DNA of 64,000 nt from JBKEDS01 sp047975545 (GCA_047975545.1 JBKEDS010000014.1:62001-126000), one strand, 5' to 3'. Positions 53,558 through 62,715 are shown, counted from the stretch's first letter. Program-made: numbers and translations. The notes: generated from the letters alone by a model not told the origin.

Positions 53558-54694
53558 ATGAAAACCCTTAATTTATTTTTAGCCATGTTAAGTATTTTTC
53601 TTTTTTCCTGTACAAGCCAAAACGAAAACAAAAACACTACTGGTTTTGGCCACGACAGTACTCACGGCAAAGGCAATAACCACAACGAACCTTTAGATGA
53701 CAACAATGCCCCCGAAACATTAAGGGGTTATACCATTATGAGCCAAAAATTCGGGATGGCTTATGCTATTATGCCTATTCCCGATTCCTGGCAAGTAGTA
53801 AAAAATCTAAAAGAAAATATTATTTTTCAATCCAACAAAGGGGTAAAGGTTTATGGCGAGTATTTTGCACAACATTTCTTTTCCAACAACCAACAATTAA
53901 ACCATCTCAGGCAACAATCCGGGTTTTCCATTAAGCCGCCCAAGGGCGCCAATCTCGTTATAATGGAAGATATAACGCCCAATGCGGGCAAGTTGGGGCT
54001 ACACTTGGTAAACCAGTTTCCCCTGCCGGAACTAAACCAAACCGAAACACAACTTAATGGTTTAATGTTTAAATCGGTTCCCGAGAGCAAGCAATTTCAA
54101 TGTATCGCAACCGAGTGGGAAGACAATAAAAGCAATAAACATTTATGTGTTTTACGCTATTTTATCACGCATTACCCAACAGTTAACGGCGTAGATTGGG
54201 GATATACCATAAATACCATGGAAGCCCCTAAAGCAGAATACGAGCAAGCAAAAAAAGCATACATAAACGCAATGGTTAACCTTAAAATAAATCCGGAATG
54301 GTTAAAGGCCAACAACAGCTACTATGCTCAACTATCCAAGCAAAACAGTATTAACCACCAACAGAACATGTATGCCATAAACGCCCGAGGGCAAGCCGCC
54401 TTAAATAACGGCAACACTTACAGCTCGATACTGGACAGCAACCACGAAAGTTGGAAACGGCGCAATGCTTTAAACGATGCCGGACACTCCAACTCCGTTA
54501 ACAGTGGTATTTGGGAACGGACCTCAATATCCAATCCCAATTCGGGGCAACATTATTGGGTTGGCGGGCAAAACAACTATTATTGGGCAAACAACAACAA
54601 CGAATATATTGGAACGGACACCCCCTTTTACGACCCTAGGGCAAATCCCGACATAAACCACGAAAACTGGACACCATACAACATTAAAAATTAA
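53558..54694 (+). CDS. lipoprotein of unknown function
   Basis: 378 residues. Lipobox FLFSC (Cys18), then a Gly/His/Asn-rich linker. The middle (60-250) looks alpha-beta and has no named motif for me. The C-terminal 80 residues (SNSVNSGIWERTSISNPNSG, then YYWANNNNEYIGTDTPFYDP) follow a pattern (IWERT, NPNSGQHYWV, YYW, EYIGTD, dPRANPD) that I have seen at the ends of other secreted bacterial proteins, though I cannot name the domain. Outer-membrane or periplasmic; role unknown. Confidence 0.7.
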   Translation: MKTLNLFLAMLSIFLFSCTSQNENKNTTGFGHDSTHGKGNNHNEPLDDNNAPETLRGYTIMSQKFGMAYAIMPIPDSWQVVKNLKENIIFQSNKGVKVYGEYFAQHFFSNNQQLNHLRQQSGFSIKPPKGANLVIMEDITPNAGKLGLHLVNQFPLPELNQTETQLNGLMFKSVPESKQFQCIATEWEDNKSNKHLCVLRYFITHYPTVNGVDWGYTINTMEAPKAEYEQAKKAYINAMVNLKINPEWLKANNSYYAQLSKQNSINHQQNMYAINARGQAALNNGNTYSSILDSNHESWKRRNALNDAGHSNSVNSGIWERTSISNPNSGQHYWVGGQNNYYWANNNNEYIGTDTPFYDPRANPDINHENWTPYNIKN

Positions 54695-54875
54695 ACCACC
54701 TTTTTGCAACCTAAAAAAACACCCCATGAAACCCTCATTGAGGGATTTAGCAAAGCCAAGATAAAGGCTTCTACAAAAGGTCAGGAATAAAAACAACAGG
54801 CAGCAAGCTTTTGGCTTTTTGTCGTGTTATTCAAAAATCTTAAAATCAAATATTTAACTTAAATTTATTATTCGA

Positions 54876-55631
54876 ATGAAACTATTAAAACCATATCTGT
54901 TTACTGTATTTTTGATGCTCCTGAACTCCTGTAGTTCCGACAGCGACAACAATGCCGACCGAATAGCAAAAGCCACCTCTATGTTCTGTAACGATATTAC
55001 CGGGGCCAATGCCATTTATTGGGACTATGCCAATGGTGTAGCGCCACCGTTTAGTCGGGTACCCGTTTTACAAAACCCGGGCCAGCAATTTTTGCACCCC
55101 CACCCCTCTTTGGGGTTTGTTGTCCCGCAAGGTTATACCGCCTCTGCCGACCAACGCTCGGGAGCCATTGGCGCCAACGTAATAAGAAACGATAATGCCG
55201 CCGTTTGGAGGTACGCGCCGCTGGCAACCTTCCCCGGAAATTTTTCGGTTAACGATATATTGGCTTCAGAAATTAACGGCATGTTTAATTTCTATGGCTT
55301 TAACGATAACTTTAACGTGCTTTGCAGCGAAACCCGAACGGTAAACCAAGGCAACATCGTTACCGTTTTTAATGCCCGCCTAATACAATTCGGGAATTTT
55401 ACTGGATTGGTCTGGGTAAACGTTACGGCCGTACAGGGCCTATCTACCCTAAGCGTAGCCGCATCGGTTTCGTCCGGACCAACTGCCGAGTACAATAATT
55501 TGGTTATGGATGTTTTTTTCCCGCTTAGCTATCAGTTATTGGTAAACGACAGGGGCAGCTTGTCCGACAGGGATAACGATGGCACTCCCGATGTATACGA
55601 TAATTTTCCCGACGACCCGACACGACAATAA
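54876..55631 (+). CDS. lipoprotein with thrombospondin type-3-like C-terminus
   Basis: 251 residues. Lipobox LLNSC (Cys19). The central part (30-225) is unfamiliar and rich in Asn, Phe and small residues. The last 21 residues, DRDNDGTPDVYDNFPDDP, are a calcium-binding thrombospondin type 3 repeat (D-x-D-x-D-G-x-x-D). It may serve as a surface ligand module. It lies 90 bases before the sigma-factor gene but the relation is unclear. Confidence 0.6.
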   Translation: MKLLKPYLFTVFLMLLNSCSSDSDNNADRIAKATSMFCNDITGANAIYWDYANGVAPPFSRVPVLQNPGQQFLHPHPSLGFVVPQGYTASADQRSGAIGANVIRNDNAAVWRYAPLATFPGNFSVNDILASEINGMFNFYGFNDNFNVLCSETRTVNQGNIVTVFNARLIQFGNFTGLVWVNVTAVQGLSTLSVAASVSSGPTAEYNNLVMDVFFPLSYQLLVNDRGSLSDRDNDGTPDVYDNFPDDPTRQ

Positions 55632-55669
55632 ACAAAAAAACAGATTTTTAATTATTTGACAGCAAAGCA

Positions 55670-55700
55670 TTTGTATTAGCTCTAAATAATTGTATATTTC
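55670..55700 (+). promoter_or_regulatory. putative promoter of the ECF sigma operon
   Basis: TTTG at 55670-55673 and TATATTTC at 55693-55700 (one mismatch to TAnnTTTG) with 19 bases between; 20 bases upstream of the ATG at 55721. Confidence 0.45.
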
Positions 55701-55720
55701 CTAAGGATTTATACTTAAAT

Positions 55721-56299
55721 ATGGGACAAGTTTACAAACTTGAAAATCAAATACAGTTCGTTAAGGCTATTAAAAACAATAATCCCATTGTTTTAAAAAA
55801 ACTTTATATCGAAAATTACCCAAAAGTTGAAGCGTTAATTCTAAAGAACAACGGTTCGGTAGAACATGCCAAAGACATATACCAGGAAGCCTTTATAACG
55901 GTTTGGAAACACGTAAAAAACAATACTTTTAAACCCGAAAACGAATCGGCAATACAAGGTTATCTTTACCGGATTTCCAAAAACAAATGGATTGACGTGC
56001 TACGGTCTAAGGCCTTTAAAAACGTATCGCCACTAAGCAGCGATATTTTAAGGCTTGTTAAAAATACCGATGAAGACACCAAAGACGAGAACAGCGAGGA
56101 AAACAACCGGTTAAACAGTATTATGATTGCTTTTCGAGATTTAGGGAACCCATGTAAGGAGTTGCTAAAATTGTTCTATTTCAACAAAAAGTCGCTTAGG
56201 GAAGTAGCGCAAGAATTTAATATAGGCGAAAATACGGCACGAAACAAAAAGTACCGGTGTATGGAACAGTTAAGAACCATTGTTTTAGCCTCAAAGTAA
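55721..56299 (+). CDS. ECF-type RNA polymerase sigma factor
   Basis: 192 residues. Region 2 at about 25-95 (KDIYQEAFITVWKHVKNNTF, IQGYLYRISKNKWIDVLRSK) recognises the -10 element; region 4 at about 140-190 (LKLFYFNKKSLREVAQEFNI, ENTARNKKYRCMEQLR) recognises the -35. It lacks region 3 and the 1.1 domain, as in ECF factors. Its gene is followed 103 bases later by a membrane protein with an anti-sigma-like N-terminus, and then a TPR protein, which suggests control by release from the membrane. Confidence 0.92.
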   Translation: MGQVYKLENQIQFVKAIKNNNPIVLKKLYIENYPKVEALILKNNGSVEHAKDIYQEAFITVWKHVKNNTFKPENESAIQGYLYRISKNKWIDVLRSKAFKNVSPLSSDILRLVKNTDEDTKDENSEENNRLNSIMIAFRDLGNPCKELLKLFYFNKKSLREVAQEFNIGENTARNKKYRCMEQLRTIVLASK

Positions 56300-56402
56300 A
56301 CTATCCGGCACAAGCACGCAAAGCTTAAAAAGAACAAAAGTTAAATTTCGAGGCAAGCCCCGAAAGCATTTAAATCCGAACTATCGAATAAATCGTTAAG
56401 AA

Positions 56403-57140
56403 TTGAAAACAAATAATAACATAACTCCAGAATTTATTGAAACGGTAGAACGTTACATAAACGGTTCCATGTCTCAACAGGAATTAAACGGCCTAAACCA
56501 AAAACTAGAAGCCGACCACGAGCTAAAAATGGCGTTTCACGATATTAAAACCTTGTTGCTGGGTATAGAAACACAGGCTTTAAAAGAAGAACTAGACCAG
56601 TACCACAAAACCATTCCCTTGAGTGAAAAACAATTATCTACCAAAAACAGTAGGTTTACCAAATTAAGTAAAATTGCCATAGCTTCAGTTATTGTTCTTG
56701 CCATTGGCAGTTTATGGCTGTTTGGCAAGCCTACGCACGAAAAGTTATATGCCAAGTATTTTAAAATAGACCCCGGTTTGCCCACCACCATGGGAAATAC
56801 CGATAATTACGAATTTTATAACGCCATGGTTTACTACAAACACGGCGACTACGACGATGCCTTGTTAAAATGGAAGGAATTAAGCAAAAATAAGCCGTAT
56901 AACGATACTCTTAACTACTTTATAGGCGTAACCTTTATGGCTAAAAAAAACACAGAAGAAGCCATCTCCTACCTTGAGCAGACGATTAATTCGAAAAACC
57001 ATTTTGTTCTTAAAAGCGAAGCTCATTATTACTTGGGGTTAGCATATTTAAAGGAAGGCAAAATAGAGCAGTCTAAAAAGCATCTGGATTTAAGTAATTC
57101 CGAAAATGGCAAGGCGCTTCTATTCGATCTTAACAAGTAA
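56403..57140 (+). CDS. membrane-anchored anti-sigma-like TPR protein
   Basis: 245 residues from a TTG start at 56403: the in-frame codon just upstream is a stop (56397-56399), and no ATG precedes the conserved N-terminus (PEFIETVERYINGSMSQQEL). Residues 1-88 are cytoplasmic and resemble anti-sigma factors of the ETVERYI-NGSMS type, with no zinc motif. One transmembrane helix at about 89-108. Residues 125-240 are tetratricopeptide repeats (YNAMVYYKHGDYDDALLKWK, LNYFIGVTFMAKKNTEEAIS, AHYYLGLAYLKEGKIEQSKK) outside the membrane. Likely anti-sigma partner of the preceding factor; the TPRs could sense a signal. Starts 103 bases after the sigma gene and ends 21 before the next TPR gene. Confidence 0.8.
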   Translation: MKTNNNITPEFIETVERYINGSMSQQELNGLNQKLEADHELKMAFHDIKTLLLGIETQALKEELDQYHKTIPLSEKQLSTKNSRFTKLSKIAIASVIVLAIGSLWLFGKPTHEKLYAKYFKIDPGLPTTMGNTDNYEFYNAMVYYKHGDYDDALLKWKELSKNKPYNDTLNYFIGVTFMAKKNTEEAISYLEQTINSKNHFVLKSEAHYYLGLAYLKEGKIEQSKKHLDLSNSENGKALLFDLNK

Positions 57141-57161
57141 AACTTAAATTAAACCCTAAAC

Positions 57162-58292
57162 ATGTTTGGCTTTATTACATACAAAAAGAATGTAGTACTT
57201 TTAGTCCTCCTTTTCGGTTTCTGCTTAAAAATCTTGGGGCAAAACGATTCTATTTCAGGCCTACAACAGCTAGACAAACTTATAGAAAACAATAAATATA
57301 CCGAAGCAGAAAAAGTATTAACAAAACAGGTAGACAACTTAATAGAAAGGCATCTTTATTATGAAGCAACCGATTATGTTTATTACAAAGGTAAAATAGC
57401 AGCACAATTAAAAAACAGCAAAGCCGCCGAGAAGAGCGTTTTGGAATTTGCCAAACAGCTATCGGGTATTACCAACAGTGGCAAAGTACTTCGCCAGCTA
57501 CAATTAGAAATAGGCGCTTTTTACGAAAGTATAGGAAACAACCAAAAAGCCTTGGAATGCAATCAAAAAGCCTTAGAATACACCAAACAAATGCCCAATG
57601 CTATGGGGCAGGATTATGCTTTAATACACAGCAATATTAGTGTTTTTTATAGTAGAACCGGCAATTACCAAAAGGCTTTATCGCACCTTAAACAATCTTA
57701 TTCTTACTATAAAAAAGACCCAACCACCAAACCCGAAAGCTTTTATTCCCTTTATAATTCCATGGGTGGTATTATGTGGTATGCTTCTAAAATAGACAGC
57801 GCTCTGGTTTACTATAAAAAGGCAGACAGTATTTTAATAACCATGCCGCCAACACCATGGAATAAATACTACCGTACAGCTACCCTAAAAAACAATATGG
57901 CCGCTATTTACAGTATACAAGGCAATGTCGAGGCTTCGCTAAACGCTATGCAAACCACCATTAAAAACCTTAATGACTACCTAAAGGAAAACGAACCACA
58001 AGTAAAAAAAAACCAGGCGCAAACATTTCTATTCCAAGCCATAGATAATTGTGCAGGTATATACAAGGATATTGGCGATTACGGCAAGGCCAAAGAACTA
58101 TTGGAATACGCCTACCAACAAAAATCGGATTATCTAGGAGCAAAAAACATTGAAGTTACCAAGGCAAAAGTACTTTTAGGACAAATCTATCTTTCACTAA
58201 AAGAGTTTAAAAAGGCAGAAAGCCACTTAAACCAAGGTATTTTGGAATTTGAAAGTTATAAAAAGACGAAGCTCTGCAAAGAGCTAAACTAG
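57162..58292 (+). CDS. secreted TPR protein, truncated TPR-CHAT protein
   Basis: 376 residues. Signal peptide or N-terminal membrane anchor (VVLLVLLFGFCLKILGQ). From about 30 to 365 there are about seven tetratricopeptide repeats, with consensus units such as IGNNQKALECNQKALEYTKQ, RTGNYQKALSHLKQSYSYYK and LKEFKKAESHLNQGILEFES. The reading stops at KKTKLCKELN, and directly behind, in another frame, lies the C-terminal end of a CHAT protease (58265-58516). In the full-length family a linker and a CHAT domain of some 300 residues would be expected here. So this is probably a truncated gene that no longer encodes the protease. It may still act as a TPR binding protein. Confidence 0.8.
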   Translation: MFGFITYKKNVVLLVLLFGFCLKILGQNDSISGLQQLDKLIENNKYTEAEKVLTKQVDNLIERHLYYEATDYVYYKGKIAAQLKNSKAAEKSVLEFAKQLSGITNSGKVLRQLQLEIGAFYESIGNNQKALECNQKALEYTKQMPNAMGQDYALIHSNISVFYSRTGNYQKALSHLKQSYSYYKKDPTTKPESFYSLYNSMGGIMWYASKIDSALVYYKKADSILITMPPTPWNKYYRTATLKNNMAAIYSIQGNVEASLNAMQTTIKNLNDYLKENEPQVKKNQAQTFLFQAIDNCAGIYKDIGDYGKAKELLEYAYQQKSDYLGAKNIEVTKAKVLLGQIYLSLKEFKKAESHLNQGILEFESYKKTKLCKELN

Positions 58293-58516
58293 ATTATATT
58301 GCAAAAAACAAAGGCCGGATACTATCGCCACAATATTGGGGCGGATTGGTTTTAATAGGTAATACAGCACCAATAGATTTGAATACAACATCTAACTTGC
58401 CTTATTGGATTATTGGAATAGTTGTTTTATTGATAGTAATCGTTTTCATAAAAAAAAACTGCCAAAATTAATTTGACAGCTTTTTTATGGGAAAAATGGT
58501 ATTAACTGATAACTAA
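58265..58516 (+). pseudogene. CHAT-domain protease C-terminal remnant
   Basis: Read in the frame starting at GAC 58265: DEALQRAKLDYIAKNKGRIL, then SPQYWGGLVLIGNTAPIDLN and a hydrophobic helix PYWIIGIVVLLIVIVFIK. CHAT proteins end with exactly this type of pattern (K-x-E-A-L-x-x-A-K-L, S-P-x-Y-W-x-G-x-V-L-I-G) followed by a membrane anchor. The reading frame has no start and overlaps the stop of the TPR gene by 28 bases. The core with the catalytic His-Cys pair is absent. The join at KK|DEAL resembles a deletion within the gene plus a one-base frame change. The frame runs on to a stop at 58514-58516; it is unclear whether the original end was near the run of eight A at 58450. Confidence 0.75.
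58454..58486. terminator. terminator between TPR/CHAT and T9SS genes
   Basis: Stem CTGCCAAA / TTTGACAG with a short loop and two mismatches, flanked by A7 and T6. It can act on both strands at this convergent junction. Confidence 0.5.
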
Positions 58517-60417
58517 TTTGAAACAATTACTTTTCGTATATTAATCGAAACATTATTTTCATCCTTAACCTGCAAAAGATAAATACCCTTAGCTAAAGAA
58601 TCTACACTTATTTTAGTTTCTATTCCATCTATAATTCCGTACAAAACTTGTTGCCCAAGTTGATTGTATATACTCCAACTGCCTTTTGCTTGTGTCGGCG
58701 ATTTAATTGTTAGCAAATCGTTAACAGGGTTAGGGTAAATTTTTAATTCATTTTTATCAATGCGTGGTACCGACAATTCAGCATCTATTCCGTTAAGATA
58801 AAGTGTATTATTAGAACAAATAACATTAAATACGTAATTTGTTCCATTATAATTTGCTGTTACCTGCGCCGGAAAATTACAATTGGCAATATTACTGGCA
58901 CTAAGTATAGCAAAACTTGCCGTACTTGATGGCAAATAACCCAAAGTAACATTAATTGTACCGTTTAGTGTCGCATTTCCAGTAACCAAAATTTGATCGT
59001 ACTGCAAGCCGGCATTTGGCCCATCTATTTCAATATCAAATTCGGCAGAGGAAGAAGTGGCCAAATTGCCCACCACAGTTAAAATACCCGGGGAACTTCC
59101 TGGTGAAATTACCCCATCTACCACAAAACCATTGGGAAACTCAATGCTTCCGCTTCCGCCGTAAGTGCCTTTATAATCTTGAAAAGTACCCGTGGTTAAG
59201 TTTCCATTTATTGCTAAAGTACCCGATTCGCTTATTATTTTTCCATAATTAGTGAGCGTTGTAAGATTAATGGATGACGTACCATTGCCCGTGGTTTTTT
59301 TAATAGCACTAACAACACTAACACTTAGCTCGTGTAAAGTACCACTGGCGTAACCAATATTAATATTATCGCCATTAATGTTATAGTTATAATCACCATA
59401 CATTCTTATAATGCCATTATTGATATTCAAATTACCTTGATTGTGATTAATGTCTCCGGAGTAAGACCAGAGGTAAAAATTGGTATCCAATTCTTTCAAA
59501 CCAGGGCCATCAAGAGTAAGGTTTCCCCTTTTGATTATTGCAGATTGTTCGTTTGCATCTTTACTATATATTTTTCCTGCTTGCCATTGCAAAGTTCCGT
59601 CTTTAGAAAGGTAAATGTATTTGTTCATTAATAAATCACTATTAAGTATTAAAGTATTGTCCCTTCCTATGTAAATAGTGTGCAAATCCAATGTGCCAGC
59701 ACCACCTGTTGTAATATACGCTCCAGATCCTGGTAAATTAAGAACTACTGTAGAATCTGCTGGCGGAATGCCATTGGGGTCCCAATTGGCGGGATTGATC
59801 CATAAGCCATCGTTACCTTCGCCATCCCATGATATGGCCGTAGTATAATTAATTCCCGTAACAGTTAAATAAACGCCATCGAATTGGCATTCTGCACCTA
59901 TGCTCACATCAAACCCTCCACCTGAACTTAAATCGGTATTGGGCATTCCGCAAGATCCTTGGGCACCATCAACAATTTTAAAACTATCGCCTATTTGAGG
60001 TACAAAGCCTAGAAATGCTATATGTATTGCACCATTAACAAAGTAGTTTCCATCACAAATTATTGTTTTATAAACATCTACATCCTGAACTGTTACATCA
60101 AGAGAACTTTGAATATCAATGATAAGATCTCCTGATAAATAAATATCAGATTGCGTAAATAAATTGGCACCATTTCGAAGTTCCAAAGTACCAAATTGGT
60201 CAAGATTACCACTAAGGTTGGTATAACTAACAAGAAAGGCATCTATTAAAATATCATCTCCCGATTGAGGAACACCCGGTAGCGAAGGGTCTCCATCTCT
60301 ACGCCAATTTAAATCATCTTCCCATGAATTGCCATCTCCTCCTCCTGTGAAAATTACCTGGGCAGACATTGAAATCGATACGATTAAAAAAAGCAAGAAA
60401 AATAAAATTCGTTTCAT
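58513..60417 (-). CDS. T9SS type A secreted protein with beta-rich repeats
   Basis: 634 residues from the ATG at 60417 (MKRILFFLLFLIVSISMSAQ, signal peptide). The longer reading to 60477 adds an unlikely leader. The body (40-560) is made of beta strands with repeats such as DDLNWRRDG, ISWDGEGNDGLWINPANWDP, and an autotransporter-associated beta-strand-like part (GVISPGSSPGILTVVGNLAT, ILVTGNATLNGTINVTLGY). The C-terminal 75 residues are the type A sorting domain: ELKIYPNPVNDLLTIKSP, WSIYNQLGQQVLYG, SLAKGIYLLQVKDENN and a basic end KVIVSN. The protein would be exported by T9SS and attached to the surface or released. Function of the body not known; possibly adhesin. Confidence 0.9.
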   Translation of the reverse strand: MKRILFFLLFLIVSISMSAQVIFTGGGDGNSWEDDLNWRRDGDPSLPGVPQSGDDILIDAFLVSYTNLSGNLDQFGTLELRNGANLFTQSDIYLSGDLIIDIQSSLDVTVQDVDVYKTIICDGNYFVNGAIHIAFLGFVPQIGDSFKIVDGAQGSCGMPNTDLSSGGGFDVSIGAECQFDGVYLTVTGINYTTAISWDGEGNDGLWINPANWDPNGIPPADSTVVLNLPGSGAYITTGGAGTLDLHTIYIGRDNTLILNSDLLMNKYIYLSKDGTLQWQAGKIYSKDANEQSAIIKRGNLTLDGPGLKELDTNFYLWSYSGDINHNQGNLNINNGIIRMYGDYNYNINGDNINIGYASGTLHELSVSVVSAIKKTTGNGTSSINLTTLTNYGKIISESGTLAINGNLTTGTFQDYKGTYGGSGSIEFPNGFVVDGVISPGSSPGILTVVGNLATSSSAEFDIEIDGPNAGLQYDQILVTGNATLNGTINVTLGYLPSSTASFAILSASNIANCNFPAQVTANYNGTNYVFNVICSNNTLYLNGIDAELSVPRIDKNELKIYPNPVNDLLTIKSPTQAKGSWSIYNQLGQQVLYGIIDGIETKISVDSLAKGIYLLQVKDENNVSINIRKVIVSN

Positions 60418-60597
60418 AATTGTTGGTTTTATAGTTTCACGTATACATTCATCGGAAAATTTTAAAAATGTGAGCATTTTTTAGTGTAGTTTTAAAGAAG
60501 AAAAGGTATTATTGTGTAGGTTGGACGATATTCCAAATACTATGGATCTACAAAACTATTTGAATTAGAAAACAAAGAGTTTCAATTAGAAAGGCAT

Positions 60598-60630
60598 AAA
60601 AAAAACCAGTACTTTTTATAGTACTGGTTT
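60598..60630 (-). terminator. rho-independent terminator of the nqr operon
   Basis: On the minus strand: stem AACCAGTAC / GTACTGGTT with an 8-base loop, followed by a tract of eight T. It lies 54 bases after the nqrF stop (60684). Confidence 0.9.
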
Positions 60631-60683
60631 CTGTTTTCATCTTTTAACCTTTCTGATTAAGAAGCTACTTTTTCACAGGGACT

Positions 60684-61994
60684 TTATCCTCCAAAATCGT
60701 CGAAACGGATATTTTCGTCGGGAAGGCCAAAATCCTGTCCCATTTTTTCAACCGCTTTGTTCATTAACGGCGGCCCACAGAAGTATAGTTCAATATCTTC
60801 TGGCGAATCGTGTAGGTTTAAGTAATTATCAATTACGCAATTATGGATAAACCCAACAAAGCCATCGCCTGCTTCATCGTTAATATCTTTTTTCACTTTC
60901 CAGTTATCTTCCGGAAGGGGTTCGGATAACGCTAAGTAAAACTTAAAGTTGGGGAACTCGCGTTCTAATTCCTTAAAATGTTCTAAATAAAACAGCTCGC
61001 GTTTTGAGCGCCCACCGTACCAATACGTTACTTTACGGCCTGTTCTAAGGGTTTTAAACAAGTGGTACAAGTGCGAGCGCATGGGCGCCATTCCGGCACC
61101 ACCGCCAACATAAAGCATTTCGGCATCGCTTTCGTTAATAAAGAACTCGCCATAAGGCCCGGAAATAATAACCTTGTCGCCTGGCTTTTGCGCAAAAATA
61201 TATGACGAGGCCACACCGGGGTTTACGTCCATCCATCCGTTTTTATTCCTATCCCATGGCGGGGTTGCAATACGCACGTTAAGCATAATATCGCGCCCTT
61301 CGGCAGGGTAAGAGGCCATGGAATAAGCACGCTCTACCGTTTCGGTGTTTTTCATTACCAAGGGCCATAAACCGAATTTATCCCATTCGGCTTGGAACTT
61401 ATCGGGGGTTTCGTGTTCCTCGGGGTGCGCCGTAATATCGATATCGGCATATTTTATTTCGCATGGCGGAATTTCAATTTGAATATAACCGCCCGCTTTA
61501 TAGTTCATATCCTCCGGGATGCGTACCACAAACTCCTTAATAAACGAGGCTACGTTGTAGTTGCGCACCACTTCGGCTTCCCATTTTTTAATACCGAAAA
61601 CCTCTTCGGGAATGGTAATTTCCATGTCCTGTTTTACCTTAACCTGACAGGCCAAACGAACACCGTGCTGCAACTCCTTACGGGTAAAGTGCGGTGTTTC
61701 GGTTGGTAAGGCCTCGCCCCCACCCGATAACACGTGGCATTCGCACTGGATACAGGTGCCACCACCACCACAGGCCGATGGCAAAAATATTTTTGAGTTG
61801 CCAAGCGTAGACAATAAACTACCGCCCGAAGCGACTTCTATTTCCTTTTCGCCATTAATTTTAATCTTTACGGGGCCAGATGGCGATAATTTTTGTTTTA
61901 CTATTAAAAGCAACGCTATAAGTATTAGCGTAATAACCAAAAAGGCCGCTACCGTTGCTACTATGGTTCCTGTTGTACTTGCTGCTAATATCAT
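60684..61994 (-). CDS. nqrF: Na+-translocating NADH:quinone reductase subunit F
   Basis: 436 residues. N-terminal membrane helix (about 11-33). A 2Fe-2S ferredoxin domain has Cys75, Cys81, Cys84 and Cys116 (C-x5-C-x2-C plus the distal Cys in RLACQV). Then an FAD domain (RAYSMASYPAEG) and NAD domain (PYGEFFI, YVGGGAGMAPMRSH) and the end FCGPPLMNKAVEKM. NqrF takes electrons from NADH. Last gene of nqrC-D-E-F; 1 base after nqrE. Confidence 0.97.
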   Translation of the reverse strand: MILAASTTGTIVATVAAFLVITLILIALLLIVKQKLSPSGPVKIKINGEKEIEVASGGSLLSTLGNSKIFLPSACGGGGTCIQCECHVLSGGGEALPTETPHFTRKELQHGVRLACQVKVKQDMEITIPEEVFGIKKWEAEVVRNYNVASFIKEFVVRIPEDMNYKAGGYIQIEIPPCEIKYADIDITAHPEEHETPDKFQAEWDKFGLWPLVMKNTETVERAYSMASYPAEGRDIMLNVRIATPPWDRNKNGWMDVNPGVASSYIFAQKPGDKVIISGPYGEFFINESDAEMLYVGGGAGMAPMRSHLYHLFKTLRTGRKVTYWYGGRSKRELFYLEHFKELEREFPNFKFYLALSEPLPEDNWKVKKDINDEAGDGFVGFIHNCVIDNYLNLHDSPEDIELYFCGPPLMNKAVEKMGQDFGLPDENIRFDDFGG

Positions 61995-61995
61995 A

Positions 61996-62715
61996 CTACT
62001 TATTAACTTTTAAGTTGTTGGCTAACTCTTGGTCGTCGTTATCTTGTTTTTGAGGTTCAACCTTAACGGTTTTTTCTTCTTTTTTAGATTCTTCATCACC
62101 TCCGGTTAACATACCGCCAAAGCTCATAAACCCAATGGCCATTAAGCCTGTAATAATAAAGGTAATGCCCAACCCCCGTAAAGGTGCGGGTACGTTGGAG
62201 TAACGTATTTTTTCGCGAATGGCGGCAATGGCCAAAATAGCCAAAAACCAACCAATGCCCGAGCCAAATCCGTATACCGATGCCAAACCTATGGTAGGTA
62301 TTTCACGCGATTGCATAAACAACGACCCGCCCAAAATAGCACAGTTTACGGCTATAAGTGGTAAAAAGATACCGAGGGAATTGTATAATGAAGGTGAAAA
62401 TTTTTCAACCACAATTTCAACCAATTGTACCATGGTTGCTATGGTTGCGATAAACAGAATGAAAGATAGGAAACTTAAATCGTAATCGGCATACTCGGCA
62501 CCCAACCATTTAAGCGCTCCGGGCTGAAGGATGTATTGGTCCAACAACCAGTTTACCGGTACGGTTACCGTAAGTACAAATATAACGGCTGCGCCCAGAC
62601 CAACGGCTGTTGATACTTTTTTAGATACCGCCAAGTAGGAACACATGCCCAAGAACGTGGCAAATACCATGTTGTCGATAAATATTGATTTTAAAAATAA
62701 CTCTAAATGTTCCAT
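61996..62715 (-). CDS. nqrE: Na+-translocating NADH:quinone reductase subunit E
   Basis: 239 residues. About six transmembrane helices, starting MEHLELFLKSIFIDNMVFAT with FLGMCSYLAVSKKV, and NCAILGGSLFMQSR, all typical of NqrE. It is part of the membrane sodium pathway. The usual length is about 200; here a charged tail of about 38 residues (GGDEESKKEEKTVKVEPQKQ) is added after the last helix. Starts 74 bases after nqrD. Confidence 0.97.
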   Translation of the reverse strand: MEHLELFLKSIFIDNMVFATFLGMCSYLAVSKKVSTAVGLGAAVIFVLTVTVPVNWLLDQYILQPGALKWLGAEYADYDLSFLSFILFIATIATMVQLVEIVVEKFSPSLYNSLGIFLPLIAVNCAILGGSLFMQSREIPTIGLASVYGFGSGIGWFLAILAIAAIREKIRYSNVPAPLRGLGITFIITGLMAIGFMSFGGMLTGGDEESKKEEKTVKVEPQKQDNDDQELANNLKVNK

